NCBI GenBank assembly: GCA_030532465.1
Contig: JAUNLC010000003.1
Location: forward strand, 10,899 to 52,981
Direction: 5' to 3'
DNA: 42,083 nt
Source: Campylobacter sp.
Lineage (GTDB): Bacteria; Campylobacterota; Campylobacteria; Campylobacterales; Campylobacteraceae
Shown here: piece after piece, positions 1 to 8,129 of the stretch
Numbering within the stretch: the first letter of the stretch is position 1
Layout of the letters: each line of letters begins with the position of its first letter
Made by a program: the position numbers and the translations under genes
Notes under the pieces: model-generated
Seen by the model: only the letters and a program-made list of their open reading frames with translations
Database searches by the model: none
Told to the model about the DNA's origin: nothing

Positions 1-127
1 CGCGGTAAATCTACTTGCGCTAATCTTTGTCGGCTCTTGAGTTCGTGATATCAGGATGCGTTATAATGATAAGTGGTTTCATAAAGCCTTCTTAAATAAC
101 ATGAGCGTTAGTATATAGCGATCCGTA

Positions 128-168
128 TAAATTTAGATAAATTTAAGTTAATTTATCGTCTAAATTTA
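128..168. repeat. AT-rich inverted repeat upstream of the NSS transporter gene
   Basis: The left arm at 128-143 and the right arm at 150-168 are reverse complements over 16 bases, apart from a three-base GTC insertion in the right arm, around a six-base loop. The arms contain almost only A and T, so the hairpin would be weak. It could end transcription from a gene left of the window or be a regulatory palindrome. Region 41-247 holds no gene that I can support. Confidence 0.4.
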
Positions 169-213
169 ACCCCAAAATCCAAACGATAAAACAAAATTTA
201 AATACCTTTTGGT

Positions 214-219
214 TACAAT
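214..219 (+). promoter_or_regulatory. possible -10 box (TACAAT) for the NSS transporter gene
   Basis: TACAAT lies 28 bases before the ATG at 248, with an AGAAGG ribosome-binding site at 236-241. A perfect TATAAT at 62-67 is an alternative further upstream. No convincing -35 box is visible, as is usual for Campylobacter sigma-70 promoters. Confidence 0.35.
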
Positions 220-247
220 CACGCTTAAAATTTTTAGAAGGTTTTAG

Positions 248-1624
248 ATGAGTAAAAGAAGATCTTGGAGCTCAAGACTTACATACATATTAGCGGTTGC
301 GGGAGCTACGGTCGGGTTTGGCGCGACTTGGCGCTTTCCTTATCTAGTCGGACAAAACGGAGGTGGAGCGTATGTGCTTACCTTTTGTATAGCGATGATA
401 GTTATCGGCATCCCTATGATCTTGGTTGAAAACGCTATCGGAAGAAGGCTTAAAGTAAATGTTATAGACGCGTTTTCAGGCAGGGCAAACGGCAAGGATA
501 TAGCTAAATTTTGGAAAATTGCAGGCTATATGAGCTTGCTTGGAGCTTTTGGGATCATGGCTTACTATATGGTTATAGGCGGCTGGGTGCTAAACTACAT
601 AGCTCAAATCGTCTTTGGACTGCTTGATCTATCCGGTCCGGTCGATTTTGCTTTAACAGGCGCATTTTACGAGCAAAATATAGTAAATAACCCTCTTGCC
701 GTAAGCTTTGCTACTTTGGTTTTTGTGATGGTAAACTATATCATACTAACTCAAGGCGCGGTTGACGGTATCGAAAAGGCGGCGAAGTATCTCATGCCGA
801 TACTGTTTTTGCTGATGATTACTATGGTGATTAAAAATATCACTCTTGAAGGGGCGATGAGAGGGATTAAATTTTATCTAACGCCTGATTTTTCAAAGCT
901 TAATATGAAGCTTTTTATAGAGGTGCTAGGACAGGTGTTTTTTGCGCTTTCGCTTGGATTTGGAGTGATGATTACGCTTTCAAGCTTTGTTAAAAAGGAT
1001 GAAGCGCTGGTTAAAATTTCGGTTATAACCGGCATTTTAAACACCCTTATAGCCGTGCTTGCGGGCTTTATGATATTTCCTTCGCTGTTTAGTTTTTCAG
1101 TTGCACCCGATAGCGGACCAAGTCTTGTGTTTAAAAGCCTTCCGATAGTCTTTTCTCATATGCCGTTTGGAAGCTTTTTTGCCGTGGCGTTTTTTACCCT
1201 GCTTATGATAGCCGCGCTTACAACATCGCTTCCTATCTACGAGGTGCTTATCACCACGCTTCAAGAGAAGATGAAGATAGGACGCAAAAGAGCTATTTTG
1301 ATAGTTCTTGGAGGAATTTTTGTCTTGGGAAATTTACCCTCTTTAATGGCTACAAATTTGCTAAGCGATGTTAAAATTTTCGGTAAAAATATCTTTGACG
1401 CTTACGATGCGATAAGCGCTACGATATTTTTCGTGCTTACCTCTTTACTCTGTTGTATATTTGTAGGTTGGGTCTTAAAAGACGAGGCTAAAAACGAAAT
1501 CTTGCAAGGAAGCCAAAGGTATGCAAAGATCGTTGATATTTGGTTTTTATATGTGAAATATGTCGTGCCTTTTATTATTTTAGTTGTTTTTGTAAGCAGT
1601 TTTTATAATAATTTCTTGAATTAA
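248..1624 (+). CDS. Sodium-dependent transporter, NSS/SNF family
   Basis: A 458-residue inner-membrane protein of the neurotransmitter:sodium symporter family, which brings in amino acids or related solutes with Na+. The family signature is clear in the first membrane segment (GATVGFGATWRFPYLVGQNG, about residues 19-38), where the unwound helix binds Na+ and substrate. Roughly eleven or twelve hydrophobic segments follow, a normal length for bacterial members. AGAAGG lies 6 bases before the ATG. The gene is monocistronic or leads a loose group with the M48 protease gene 46 bases downstream. The substrate cannot be read from the sequence. Confidence 0.93.
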   Translation: MSKRRSWSSRLTYILAVAGATVGFGATWRFPYLVGQNGGGAYVLTFCIAMIVIGIPMILVENAIGRRLKVNVIDAFSGRANGKDIAKFWKIAGYMSLLGAFGIMAYYMVIGGWVLNYIAQIVFGLLDLSGPVDFALTGAFYEQNIVNNPLAVSFATLVFVMVNYIILTQGAVDGIEKAAKYLMPILFLLMITMVIKNITLEGAMRGIKFYLTPDFSKLNMKLFIEVLGQVFFALSLGFGVMITLSSFVKKDEALVKISVITGILNTLIAVLAGFMIFPSLFSFSVAPDSGPSLVFKSLPIVFSHMPFGSFFAVAFFTLLMIAALTTSLPIYEVLITTLQEKMKIGRKRAILIVLGGIFVLGNLPSLMATNLLSDVKIFGKNIFDAYDAISATIFFVLTSLLCCIFVGWVLKDEAKNEILQGSQRYAKIVDIWFLYVKYVVPFIILVVFVSSFYNNFLN

Positions 1625-1670
1625 TTTACTAAAATTTGATAGTATTTCGCAAATTTATATAAGGAAAGAG

Positions 1671-2876
1671 ATGTTTAATTTTTTGATAGGTTTATTTATT
1701 TTTTATACGGTGGTTAAAATTTATCTAGCATTTTTGCAGATAAATTTCATATCTAAAGAAAGTGCCGATAAAGCCGTAGTGCTAAGCGAAGAGGAGTATA
1801 AAAGCGCTGCTAAAATAGCTATCGCAAATCAGAAATTTCAAGTGTTTAGCCTTATTTATCATGCAGCTATTTTTGCGATGTGGGCGTTTTGGGGGCTTAA
1901 ATTTCTAGCCGATGTTGCGCTTAAAACAGGTGATATAAGCGATAATATCGTGTTTGTAATGAGTTTTTTAATCATCTCAAGTATCTTAGAGCTTCCGCTT
2001 GGAATTTATGAAACCTTTGTAAAGGACAAAAAACACGGCTTTTCAAACACTACTCCTAAAATTTTTATCATCGATACGCTAAAAGCCCTTGCGCTAACCC
2101 TTGTTTTCGGCTCGCTTTTTGTCTGGCTTATCCTGCTTTGTATCGATTTTTTAGGCGAACTTTGGTGGCTTTGGGCGTTTGGTCTTAGCTTTATGATAGT
2201 TTTAATCATAAATTTGATCTATCCGACTATAATCGCACCGCTTTTTAACAAGATGCAGCCGCTTGAAGAGGGCGAGCTTAAAAGCTCCATTGAGAGCTTG
2301 CTTGATAGTTGCGGGTTTAAGAGTAGCGGGGTTTTTAGTATGGACGCAAGCAAGCGGGATAATCGCTTAAACGCATATTTTGGCGGACTTGGAGCGACTA
2401 AGCGCGTGGTGCTTTTTGACACGCTTATAAAAAAGCTTAGCCTAGATGAGATAATCGCCGTTTTAGGCCATGAGCTGGGACACTTTAAGCATAAGGATAT
2501 TTTTAAGATGATAGCCGTTAGCGCGGTAATGTTACTAACGATGTTTGCGCTGTTTGGAAATATCCCTGCGTCTGCATATAACGCGCTTGGACTTGAGAAA
2601 GAAGGCGGCGCGATAATAGTATTTATGCTGCTTTTCTCGCCGATTTTTAGCTTCGTTTTTAGCCCAATCATATCAGGCATCAGCCGCAAAAATGAATTTG
2701 GCGCGGATAAATTCGGAGCAAGCGTAAAAAGCAAAGACGATATGATAAGCGCTCTTAAAAAGCTTGCAAGCGAAAATAAGGCCTTTCCTAAATCGCACCC
2801 GGCTTATGCCTTTATCTATCACTCTCATCCTAGCCTTTATGAGCGTATAAACGAGCTAAAAAATGAGGATAAGTGA
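1671..2876 (+). CDS. M48-family zinc metalloprotease, Ste24/CAAX-protease-like
   Basis: A 401-residue polytopic membrane protease. The zinc motif HELGH is at residues 267-271, and a downstream glutamate in NEFGAD (about residue 345) is the likely third ligand. The N-terminal half has several membrane segments, and the SNAYF/VLFDTL-type region before the motif matches Ste24 rather than the shorter HtpX. In bacteria this type is thought to act in membrane-protein quality control, since prenylated CAAX substrates are absent. AAGGAAAG precedes the ATG. The 3' end overlaps prmC by 14 bases, which suggests coupled translation. Confidence 0.9.
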   Translation: MFNFLIGLFIFYTVVKIYLAFLQINFISKESADKAVVLSEEEYKSAAKIAIANQKFQVFSLIYHAAIFAMWAFWGLKFLADVALKTGDISDNIVFVMSFLIISSILELPLGIYETFVKDKKHGFSNTTPKIFIIDTLKALALTLVFGSLFVWLILLCIDFLGELWWLWAFGLSFMIVLIINLIYPTIIAPLFNKMQPLEEGELKSSIESLLDSCGFKSSGVFSMDASKRDNRLNAYFGGLGATKRVVLFDTLIKKLSLDEIIAVLGHELGHFKHKDIFKMIAVSAVMLLTMFALFGNIPASAYNALGLEKEGGAIIVFMLLFSPIFSFVFSPIISGISRKNEFGADKFGASVKSKDDMISALKKLASENKAFPKSHPAYAFIYHSHPSLYERINELKNEDK

Positions 2877-3678
2877 GGCGCTAAAAGAGGCGAGCGCTCA
2901 AATTTCAGCAGTTTGCGAAAATCCCGCCAGGGTTTGCAAGACGATTTTGATGCACCATCTTGGCGTAAGTATCGAGTGGGTATTTTTAAACTATGAGCGC
3001 GAGCTTGAGAGGCAAGATGAGTATTTCGCTCTTATAAATCGCTTTGCCTCTTATGAGCCGCTTGAGTATATAACGGGCAAAGCGGGCTTTTACTCTCTTG
3101 AATTTGAGGTTAAAAAAGGGGTTTTGATCCCTCGTGCCGAAACGGAAATTTTGGTTGATAAGGCTTTGGAAATTTTAGCCGATTTAAACTCTGCAAAAGT
3201 GTGTGAGATAGGCGTGGGAAGCGGTATAGTAAGCATCTGTTTAGCCTTAAAAACAGATGCCAAGATAGTATCTAGCGATATAAGCGAGGATGCGCTAGAG
3301 ATAGCTTATAAAAACGCCTTGAAATTTGGAGTTGCAAATAAGATAGAGTTTGTAAAATGCGCTTATATGGATGAAATTTATGGAGAATTTGATATGATAG
3401 TTTCAAATCCTCCCTATATCAAAAACTCATATAAGCTTGATAAATTCGTGCTAAATGAACCTAAAGAGGCGCTTTTTGGCGGTGAAACAGGGGATGAAAT
3501 TTTAAAAAATATCATCTTGATAGCAAAAAATCGCGGTATAAAAAATCTCGTTTGCGAGATGGGTTATGATCAAAAAAGCTCCCTTGAAAATGCCTTGTTT
3601 GTAAACGGTTTTAAAAGCGAGTTTTATCGGGATTTAGCCGGATTTGATAGAGGATTTGTCGCGAAACTAAAAATTTAA
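2863..3678 (+). CDS. prmC: Release factor glutamine methyltransferase PrmC (HemK)
   Basis: A 271-residue cytoplasmic SAM-dependent methyltransferase that modifies the glutamine of the GGQ motif in peptide chain release factors. The N-terminal helical domain (to about residue 85) is followed by a Rossmann domain with the SAM-binding loop VCEIGVGSGIVSI and the diagnostic NPPY motif (SNPPYIK, about residues 184-190). The ATG lies inside the end of the M48 gene. A DUF4149 gene follows 9 bases later behind a good AAAGGA site, so the three genes probably share a transcript. Confidence 0.95.
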   Translation: MRISEALKEASAQISAVCENPARVCKTILMHHLGVSIEWVFLNYERELERQDEYFALINRFASYEPLEYITGKAGFYSLEFEVKKGVLIPRAETEILVDKALEILADLNSAKVCEIGVGSGIVSICLALKTDAKIVSSDISEDALEIAYKNALKFGVANKIEFVKCAYMDEIYGEFDMIVSNPPYIKNSYKLDKFVLNEPKEALFGGETGDEILKNIILIAKNRGIKNLVCEMGYDQKSSLENALFVNGFKSEFYRDLAGFDRGFVAKLKI

Positions 3679-3687
3679 AGGAAAAAT

Positions 3688-4161
3688 ATGAAAAGTTTAT
3701 ATCTTTTGTTACTTGCCGTGCTTATCGGTGTTGAACTCGCTCTTGGAGTGCTTGTTGCGCCAGTGATATTTTATCCTCAAAGCATTATAGGCGATGGGGT
3801 TTTAACTCACTTTCAAAGCGGGCAGATGATGGCTCAAATTTTTGTTAAATTTAACTACTTTCTTTTAGTGGTTAGTATCTTCGCTCTTGTTTATGAGGTC
3901 TTTTTCGCGGCTACGTCAAAGGCAAAATTTGCGCTTAAACTGAGCTCTTTTATGCTTGCGCTGATAAATTTGATGATAGCTCTTTCTTTTATCTACTACT
4001 GCACGCCTTATATATTGCAGGCTCAAGCCTTAGGCGAAGCGGCAACCAAAACTACGGAATTTTTACAAGTGCATAAGGCTAGCGAATACGAGATGAAGCT
4101 TATGATGGTTATTCAGCTCCTGCTATTTTTTATCAAATTTCCAAGAGAGGCGAGAGCTTGA
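3688..4161 (+). CDS. DUF4149 domain membrane protein
   Basis: A 157-residue protein with about four membrane helices. It begins with a hydrophobic segment containing GVELALGVLVAPVIF, which is characteristic of DUF4149. The function of the family is unknown to me. AAAGGAAAAAT precedes the ATG. The gene sits between prmC and the ThrE-type exporter genes on the same strand. Confidence 0.8.
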   Translation: MKSLYLLLLAVLIGVELALGVLVAPVIFYPQSIIGDGVLTHFQSGQMMAQIFVKFNYFLLVVSIFALVYEVFFAATSKAKFALKLSSFMLALINLMIALSFIYYCTPYILQAQALGEAATKTTEFLQVHKASEYEMKLMMVIQLLLFFIKFPREARA

Positions 4162-4182
4162 TGAAAGGCTCAAGGTAGGCTC

Positions 4183-4965
4183 ATGCAAAACAAACCAGAC
4201 ATCCAAGAGGTTACAAATTTTTTGATAGATTATGCGGCAAAGATGCTTAGTATCGGCACTTATACGGCTCGTATAGATCGCTGTGTAAGCAGGATAGCTC
4301 ACGCTTACGGATATGATGTGAGCTTAACCATCTTTGTTAAGCACTTTACCATAAGCGTGATGGATCCAAACGACAACTCCATACGCCGAACTTACGTTAA
4401 ATCAAGCTCCGCAACCCATGTTAGCTTTAATCTCATATCCGAACTAAGCGCGCTTAGCTGGCAAATTTACGACGAGAAAATTTCGCTTGCCGTGGCTAGG
4501 GGCTTTTTTAACGAGATTATAGCTCCGATTAAGGTTGATTTTGCTAAATCTCTTATATTTATGAGCTTTGCAAATTCGGCGTTTTGTAAGCTTTTCGGAG
4601 GTGATTTGGGCTCCATGGCGAGTGTTTTTGCGGCTACTTTTGTAGGCTTTTATCTGAGGTTTATCCTTACTAAATTGGGCGTAAATTTAAAGATACAATA
4701 CATCATCGTCTCTTTTATATCATCTTTTATAGCCTATCTGGGCGTTCATTTCGGGCTTTCAAGCACTCCTGACGTGGCGATTGGCTCAAGCATTTTGTTT
4801 TTAATGCCCGGAGTTCATCTTATAAACTCGGTCTTTGATATCTTAAACGAAAATACCCTTGTAGGCATTAGCAGAGGGCTAAATACCGGGCTTTTAATCA
4901 TCTGCATAGCGATTGGCGTTTATATGACTCTTTCCATATCAAATATAGGGCTTTTAAATGTTTGA
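4183..4965 (+). CDS. Threonine/serine exporter family protein, ThrE N-terminal half (DUF1212)
   Basis: A 260-residue protein with a soluble N-terminal part of about 115 residues that includes the IGTYTARIDRCVSRIA and FVKHFTISV segments. About five membrane helices follow. This matches the DUF1212 half of ThrE, the exporter of threonine and serine described in Corynebacterium. AAGGTAGG precedes the ATG. The 3' end overlaps the next gene by 8 bases, and the two products probably assemble as one two-subunit exporter. The substrate is inferred from the family. Confidence 0.85.
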   Translation: MQNKPDIQEVTNFLIDYAAKMLSIGTYTARIDRCVSRIAHAYGYDVSLTIFVKHFTISVMDPNDNSIRRTYVKSSSATHVSFNLISELSALSWQIYDEKISLAVARGFFNEIIAPIKVDFAKSLIFMSFANSAFCKLFGGDLGSMASVFAATFVGFYLRFILTKLGVNLKIQYIIVSFISSFIAYLGVHFGLSSTPDVAIGSSILFLMPGVHLINSVFDILNENTLVGISRGLNTGLLIICIAIGVYMTLSISNIGLLNV

Positions 4966-5482
4966 TCTTGTTATATCAACTCTTATAGACGCTCTTTTTG
5001 CCGCGATCGCAGGTTTTGGCTTTGCTTATGTAAGCTCTCCGCCCAAACGCACCTTGATATACTCTGCACTTCTTGCGGCGATAGCTCATGCAAGTAGATT
5101 TTTGATGATACGGGCTGAAATTTTTAATATCTCCATAGCCACTTTGTTCGCCTCTTTTTTCGTAGGAATCTTGGCGATATTTTTTGCTAGAAGATTAAAG
5201 GTGCCCGCAGAGATCATATCGTTTCCTGCGCTTTTACCGATGGTGCCCGGAATTTACGCTTATAAGAGCATACTTGCTCTTTTTTCATTTACAAATACAG
5301 ATGAAATTTCGCAAAAAATGGGATATTTGATGCTGTTTTTTGATAATGCGCTTACAACCGTTTCCGTTTCGCTTGCGCTTGGAGTCGGGGTTTCGGTCAC
5401 GCTTTTGATATTTTATGAGCAATCCTTAATGGTAACGCGCGGTTCAAGATGCGACCTTAAGACAAAGCGCGAAGCCAAATAA
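4958..5482 (+). CDS. Threonine/serine exporter family protein, ThrE C-terminal half (ThrE_2/DUF3815)
   Basis: A 174-residue protein with about five membrane helices and the conserved LPMVPGIYAYKSI segment typical of the second half of ThrE. It overlaps the DUF1212 gene by 8 bases and has no clear ribosome-binding site of its own, which fits translational coupling and stoichiometric assembly with its partner. The ybgC-like gene follows after 16 bases. Confidence 0.83.
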   Translation: MFDLVISTLIDALFAAIAGFGFAYVSSPPKRTLIYSALLAAIAHASRFLMIRAEIFNISIATLFASFFVGILAIFFARRLKVPAEIISFPALLPMVPGIYAYKSILALFSFTNTDEISQKMGYLMLFFDNALTTVSVSLALGVGVSVTLLIFYEQSLMVTRGSRCDLKTKREAK

Positions 5483-5498
5483 GAGTTAAAGGATAAGA

Positions 5499-5900
5499 AT
5501 GAAATTTAGAATTTATTACGAAGATACCGATGCAGCAGGTATAGTTTATCATGCTAATTACATCAAATTTTGCGAGAGAGCAAGAAGCGAGGCGTTTTTT
5601 AACTCAAATTTAAAGCCTTTTGGCAAAGAGGGCTACTTCGTCGTGAGCGAAATTCACGCTAAATTTAAAAAGCCTGCGGTACTTGGCGATATGATCGAGG
5701 TTGCAACAAAAACAACTCAGATTAAAAAAGCCTCGATCATCTTAAATCAGCAAATTTACAGAGTCGGAAATTTAAAGAGCGAATGCGAACCTGAACTACT
5801 CTTTGAAGCCGATATTACGGTGGCTTTTATGAACGAAAAAGGAGCATCAAAGATGAGTGAGGAGATGCTTGGGTTTATCTCGTCTCACTTGCCTCGCTAA
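5499..5900 (+). CDS. ybgC: Acyl-CoA thioesterase, YbgC/4-hydroxybenzoyl-CoA thioesterase family
   Basis: A 133-residue hot-dog-fold thioesterase. The N-terminal signature YYEDTDAAGIVYHANYIKF is at about residues 6-24 and contains the catalytic aspartate (Asp11 in the DTD). In E. coli YbgC belongs to the tol-pal locus and acts on acyl-CoA or acyl-ACP. Here no tol-pal genes are adjacent. AAAGGATAAG precedes the ATG. The last 26 bases overlap the 3' end of the gene on the opposite strand, with no room for an intergenic terminator. Confidence 0.9.
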   Translation: MKFRIYYEDTDAAGIVYHANYIKFCERARSEAFFNSNLKPFGKEGYFVVSEIHAKFKKPAVLGDMIEVATKTTQIKKASIILNQQIYRVGNLKSECEPELLFEADITVAFMNEKGASKMSEEMLGFISSHLPR

Positions 5901-7083
5901 AGCTTGATTCGCCGGCTTTTAACACCTTTGTTTGATAGACGACCTGCGAATTTTCGACCCTTTCGCTAAACAGCTTTTTTGCGCTTTGATTTAGGTATGT
6001 AGTGTATATGTAATCAATCCCAACGCTTGTGGAGTAGCTAACCCAGTTGAAATTTATATCTTGACTTAGGATTTTGTTATGCGAATCAAGCAATGAATCA
6101 GCCCTTGAAAGAGAATTTGCGATATACATATTTGCCCTGTCTTCAGGCTGAGTGAGCTTAAAAATGCTTGGAGAGTAGTTTATCTGCGTGCTTAGTAAAT
6201 TTGCGCTTTTTACATCGTAAAGTCTTAGTTGTGAGCTTAGCATGGATGCTTTTACGATAGGCACGTTTATGAAAATAGTAGCCTCGTTTAATCTTGAATT
6301 TTCATTTAGCATATGCTTTAGATCGACTTGATTTCCCTTTATCTCGTTTTCATAGGCTAACCCGCCTGCGAGCTCTTCGCTATAGCGATTTAGGGTGTTG
6401 CCAAGCGAACTTCCGTCGGAAAATGCCGCGACTTTTCCGTTTGAAAACTCAAGCAGCCTTGCGATCTGATCTTTGTAATCAATGCCTCCGAAAATTAAAT
6501 TTGAGCGTAAATTTCCAACGCTTGATGAGTGTAAAGTCGGCACGTAAGCTAGCATCGAGTCGTCTAAAATACTATTTAGATAGCTTACCCCAACGGGAGT
6601 AAAGGGTGCTATGAGATAGCTTATATTTTCGTTTTTGGCTCTTGATATGGCTGAATCTATCGCGTTTGCAGACTCGTTTCCTATATTGTAAAATTTAACA
6701 TCGATATTTGCATTTTGCCTGACAACGTAGGCTATTATCGAGTTTGAAACTATGCTTGCGTAGTTTTTGATGCTGTCTTGAGGAATTATTATGGCTATTT
6801 TAAACTCCGCATCAACATTTGGGACAAATGCCGGCTGAGAAAAACCGCCTCCTCCTGCAATCGAGTTAAACGCTTGCAAAACTTCTAAATTTTGACTTCT
6901 TTCATATCTTGCCAAAAAGCTATGCAGCAGACCGTTTTTAACAAGTTCAAGCAAGCAGGTATCATCGCATCTAAACGGCTCTAAATTTATGTAAATTTCA
7001 GTCGCGGGAGGTATATCCGAAAGCTTTTGAGTCTTAGCCAAAAAGATGGTAGGAAGAAGCAGAAGTAGCAATAATTTTTTCAT
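5875..7083 (-). CDS. Exported protein with a type-1 periplasmic-binding-protein-like fold
   Basis: A 402-residue protein with a clear signal peptide (MKKLLLLLLLPTIFLAKT). After an N-terminal helical part comes a region that reads like a periplasmic binding protein type 1: FKIAIIIPQDSIKNYASIV at about residue 92, a strand-turn YLIAPFTPVGVSYL, and LIFGGIDYKDQIARLLEF. That pattern is seen in branched-chain amino acid binding proteins and in LpoA. From memory it corresponds to the C. jejuni protein encoded next to the UDG-like gene (Cj0964). The ATG overlaps the stop of the upstream UDG-like gene by 4 bases (ATGA). Its role is unknown. A ligand sensor or an LpoA-like wall-synthesis factor is possible. 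Confidence 0.75.
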   Translation of the reverse strand: MKKLLLLLLLPTIFLAKTQKLSDIPPATEIYINLEPFRCDDTCLLELVKNGLLHSFLARYERSQNLEVLQAFNSIAGGGGFSQPAFVPNVDAEFKIAIIIPQDSIKNYASIVSNSIIAYVVRQNANIDVKFYNIGNESANAIDSAISRAKNENISYLIAPFTPVGVSYLNSILDDSMLAYVPTLHSSSVGNLRSNLIFGGIDYKDQIARLLEFSNGKVAAFSDGSSLGNTLNRYSEELAGGLAYENEIKGNQVDLKHMLNENSRLNEATIFINVPIVKASMLSSQLRLYDVKSANLLSTQINYSPSIFKLTQPEDRANMYIANSLSRADSLLDSHNKILSQDINFNWVSYSTSVGIDYIYTTYLNQSAKKLFSERVENSQVVYQTKVLKAGESSFSEASETR

Positions 7084-7742
7084 AATATCCCTTTAATCTT
7101 ATATAAATCATCTATCAAAGCCCGCTCTTTGCTCGGGTTTTTAAGCACCCAAGCAGGTGAATAGGTGGCTAGCAAATTTGAGTTTTTGAACTTAAAAAGA
7201 TTGCCTCTAATCAGCTCAAAACTTTGTCTTTGATCGTTTTCATTCATCAAATTTAAAAACACATCCTCTCCTAAAGCGACTACTATCTTTGGAGAGATAA
7301 TATCTATTTGCGACATCAGATATGGCTTGCAAAGCTCGTAACTTAACGCGCTTGGAGGCAAATTAGAAGGAGTTTTGCACTTAATTATACCGGTATAGTA
7401 AAACTCATCCCTGTTTAAACCCAAAATTTCTCCTACAAGAGTGCAGAATTTATCCCCTGCGACGCCCTCAAGATACTTTCCGCTCATATCCTCGCTCACG
7501 CTTGGAGAGTTGGTTATGAACATTATCTTTGAGTTTGGCTTGCCACTTCCTGTTAATGCGTGATTTCTGCTTTTGCAAAGCTCGCAGAGATTACAGCCTC
7601 TTATCTGCTTTTCAAGCTGGGCTATGTCTGTCGGTACTTCGCTGTAAATTTGCGACCCGAAAGATGGGTTTATATATCTATACCCAAACGCTTTTAAGTA
7701 GTAAAGCTGCCTTAAAATCTCATTTTTATCCGCATAAATCAT
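7080..7742 (-). CDS. Uracil-DNA glycosylase family 4/5-like protein with altered active-site motifs
   Basis: A 220-residue protein with the UDG-superfamily layout. Cysteines at 50, 53 and 56, and at 122 and 138, fit the four-cysteine [4Fe-4S] site of family 4. The core segments IMFIT, YYTGIIKCKTP and KIVVALGEDVF are in the expected order. The first catalytic motif, normally GEAPG followed by ED, reads TNSPSVSED (residues 77-85). The HPA/HPS motif near the C terminus reads YSPAWVL, with Tyr194 in place of histidine. Family membership is therefore clear, but the glycosylase activity is uncertain. It heads a two-gene operon with the exported protein downstream. Confidence 0.75.
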   Translation of the reverse strand: MIYADKNEILRQLYYLKAFGYRYINPSFGSQIYSEVPTDIAQLEKQIRGCNLCELCKSRNHALTGSGKPNSKIMFITNSPSVSEDMSGKYLEGVAGDKFCTLVGEILGLNRDEFYYTGIIKCKTPSNLPPSALSYELCKPYLMSQIDIISPKIVVALGEDVFLNLMNENDQRQSFELIRGNLFKFKNSNLLATYSPAWVLKNPSKERALIDDLYKIKGIL

Positions 7743-7952
7743 CTTAAAATATTATCAAAGGCTCTGTTAAAACTAAATAAATTAACAATTTTATCTTGAG
7801 GAATTTTATAAATTTTCTTAAAATTTTTCCGCTTAAAATGTTGCAAATTTTTAAAAATTATCACAATAGATTTTAATCTTTTTAGCTAAAATTCAAAACG
7901 GTTTATCTTGGAGTATTAAATTTTATTCAATGGATTTTAAGTAATTTGTTGT

Positions 7953-7958
7953 TAAAAT
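7953..7958 (+). promoter_or_regulatory. probable -10 box (TAAAAT) for the rpmH-rnpA-yidD-yidC-jag-mnmE block
   Basis: TAAAAT lies about 37 bases before the rpmH ATG, in a GTTAAAAT context, with T-rich runs upstream in the phase typical of Campylobacter promoters. The 252-base gap 7743-7994 contains no gene or structured RNA that I can recognise. It should hold this promoter and that of the divergent UDG-like gene. Confidence 0.4.
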
Positions 7959-7994
7959 CACGACTTTATCATTAAATTTACAAAGGAAAAAGGT

Positions 7995-8129
7995 ATGAAA
8001 AGGACTTATCAGCCTCATAAAACACCTAAAAAGCGCACACACGGTTTTCGCTTAAGAATGAAGACTAAAAACGGACGCAAAGTTATCAATGCAAGACGCG
8101 CAAAAGGTAGAAAAAGATTGGCGGCTTAG
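7995..8129 (+). CDS. rpmH: 50S ribosomal protein L34
   Basis: A 44-residue basic protein starting [19 protein letters not shown] and ending [11 protein letters not shown], the near-invariant L34 sequence. AAAGGAAAAAGGT precedes the ATG. Its last codons overlap the probable start of rnpA, the usual partner of rpmH. This gene is shorter than a typical ORF-listing cut-off. Confidence 0.97.
   Translation: MKRTYQPHKTPKKRTHGFRLRMKTKNGRKVINARRAKGRKRLAA

Noticed and set aside
2-40. Open frame at the left edge reading AVNLLALIFVGS then stop
   Set aside because: It could be the hydrophobic C terminus of an upstream permease gene, but 12 codons are too few to support a call, and another frame is open to 48.
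2219-2734. 171-codon minus-strand open frame inside the M48 gene
   Set aside because: It lies wholly within a conserved protease gene and has no recognisable domain or ribosome-binding site.
4161-4178. Five-codon ORF between the DUF4149 gene and the exporter gene (ATG overlapping TGA)
   Set aside because: It contains the ribosome-binding site of the next gene. No evidence supports a functional leader peptide.
7743-7994. Search for an origin of replication or small RNA upstream of rpmH
   Set aside because: TTATC words occur but no DnaA-box cluster or stable hairpin is visible, and dnaA is not adjacent.
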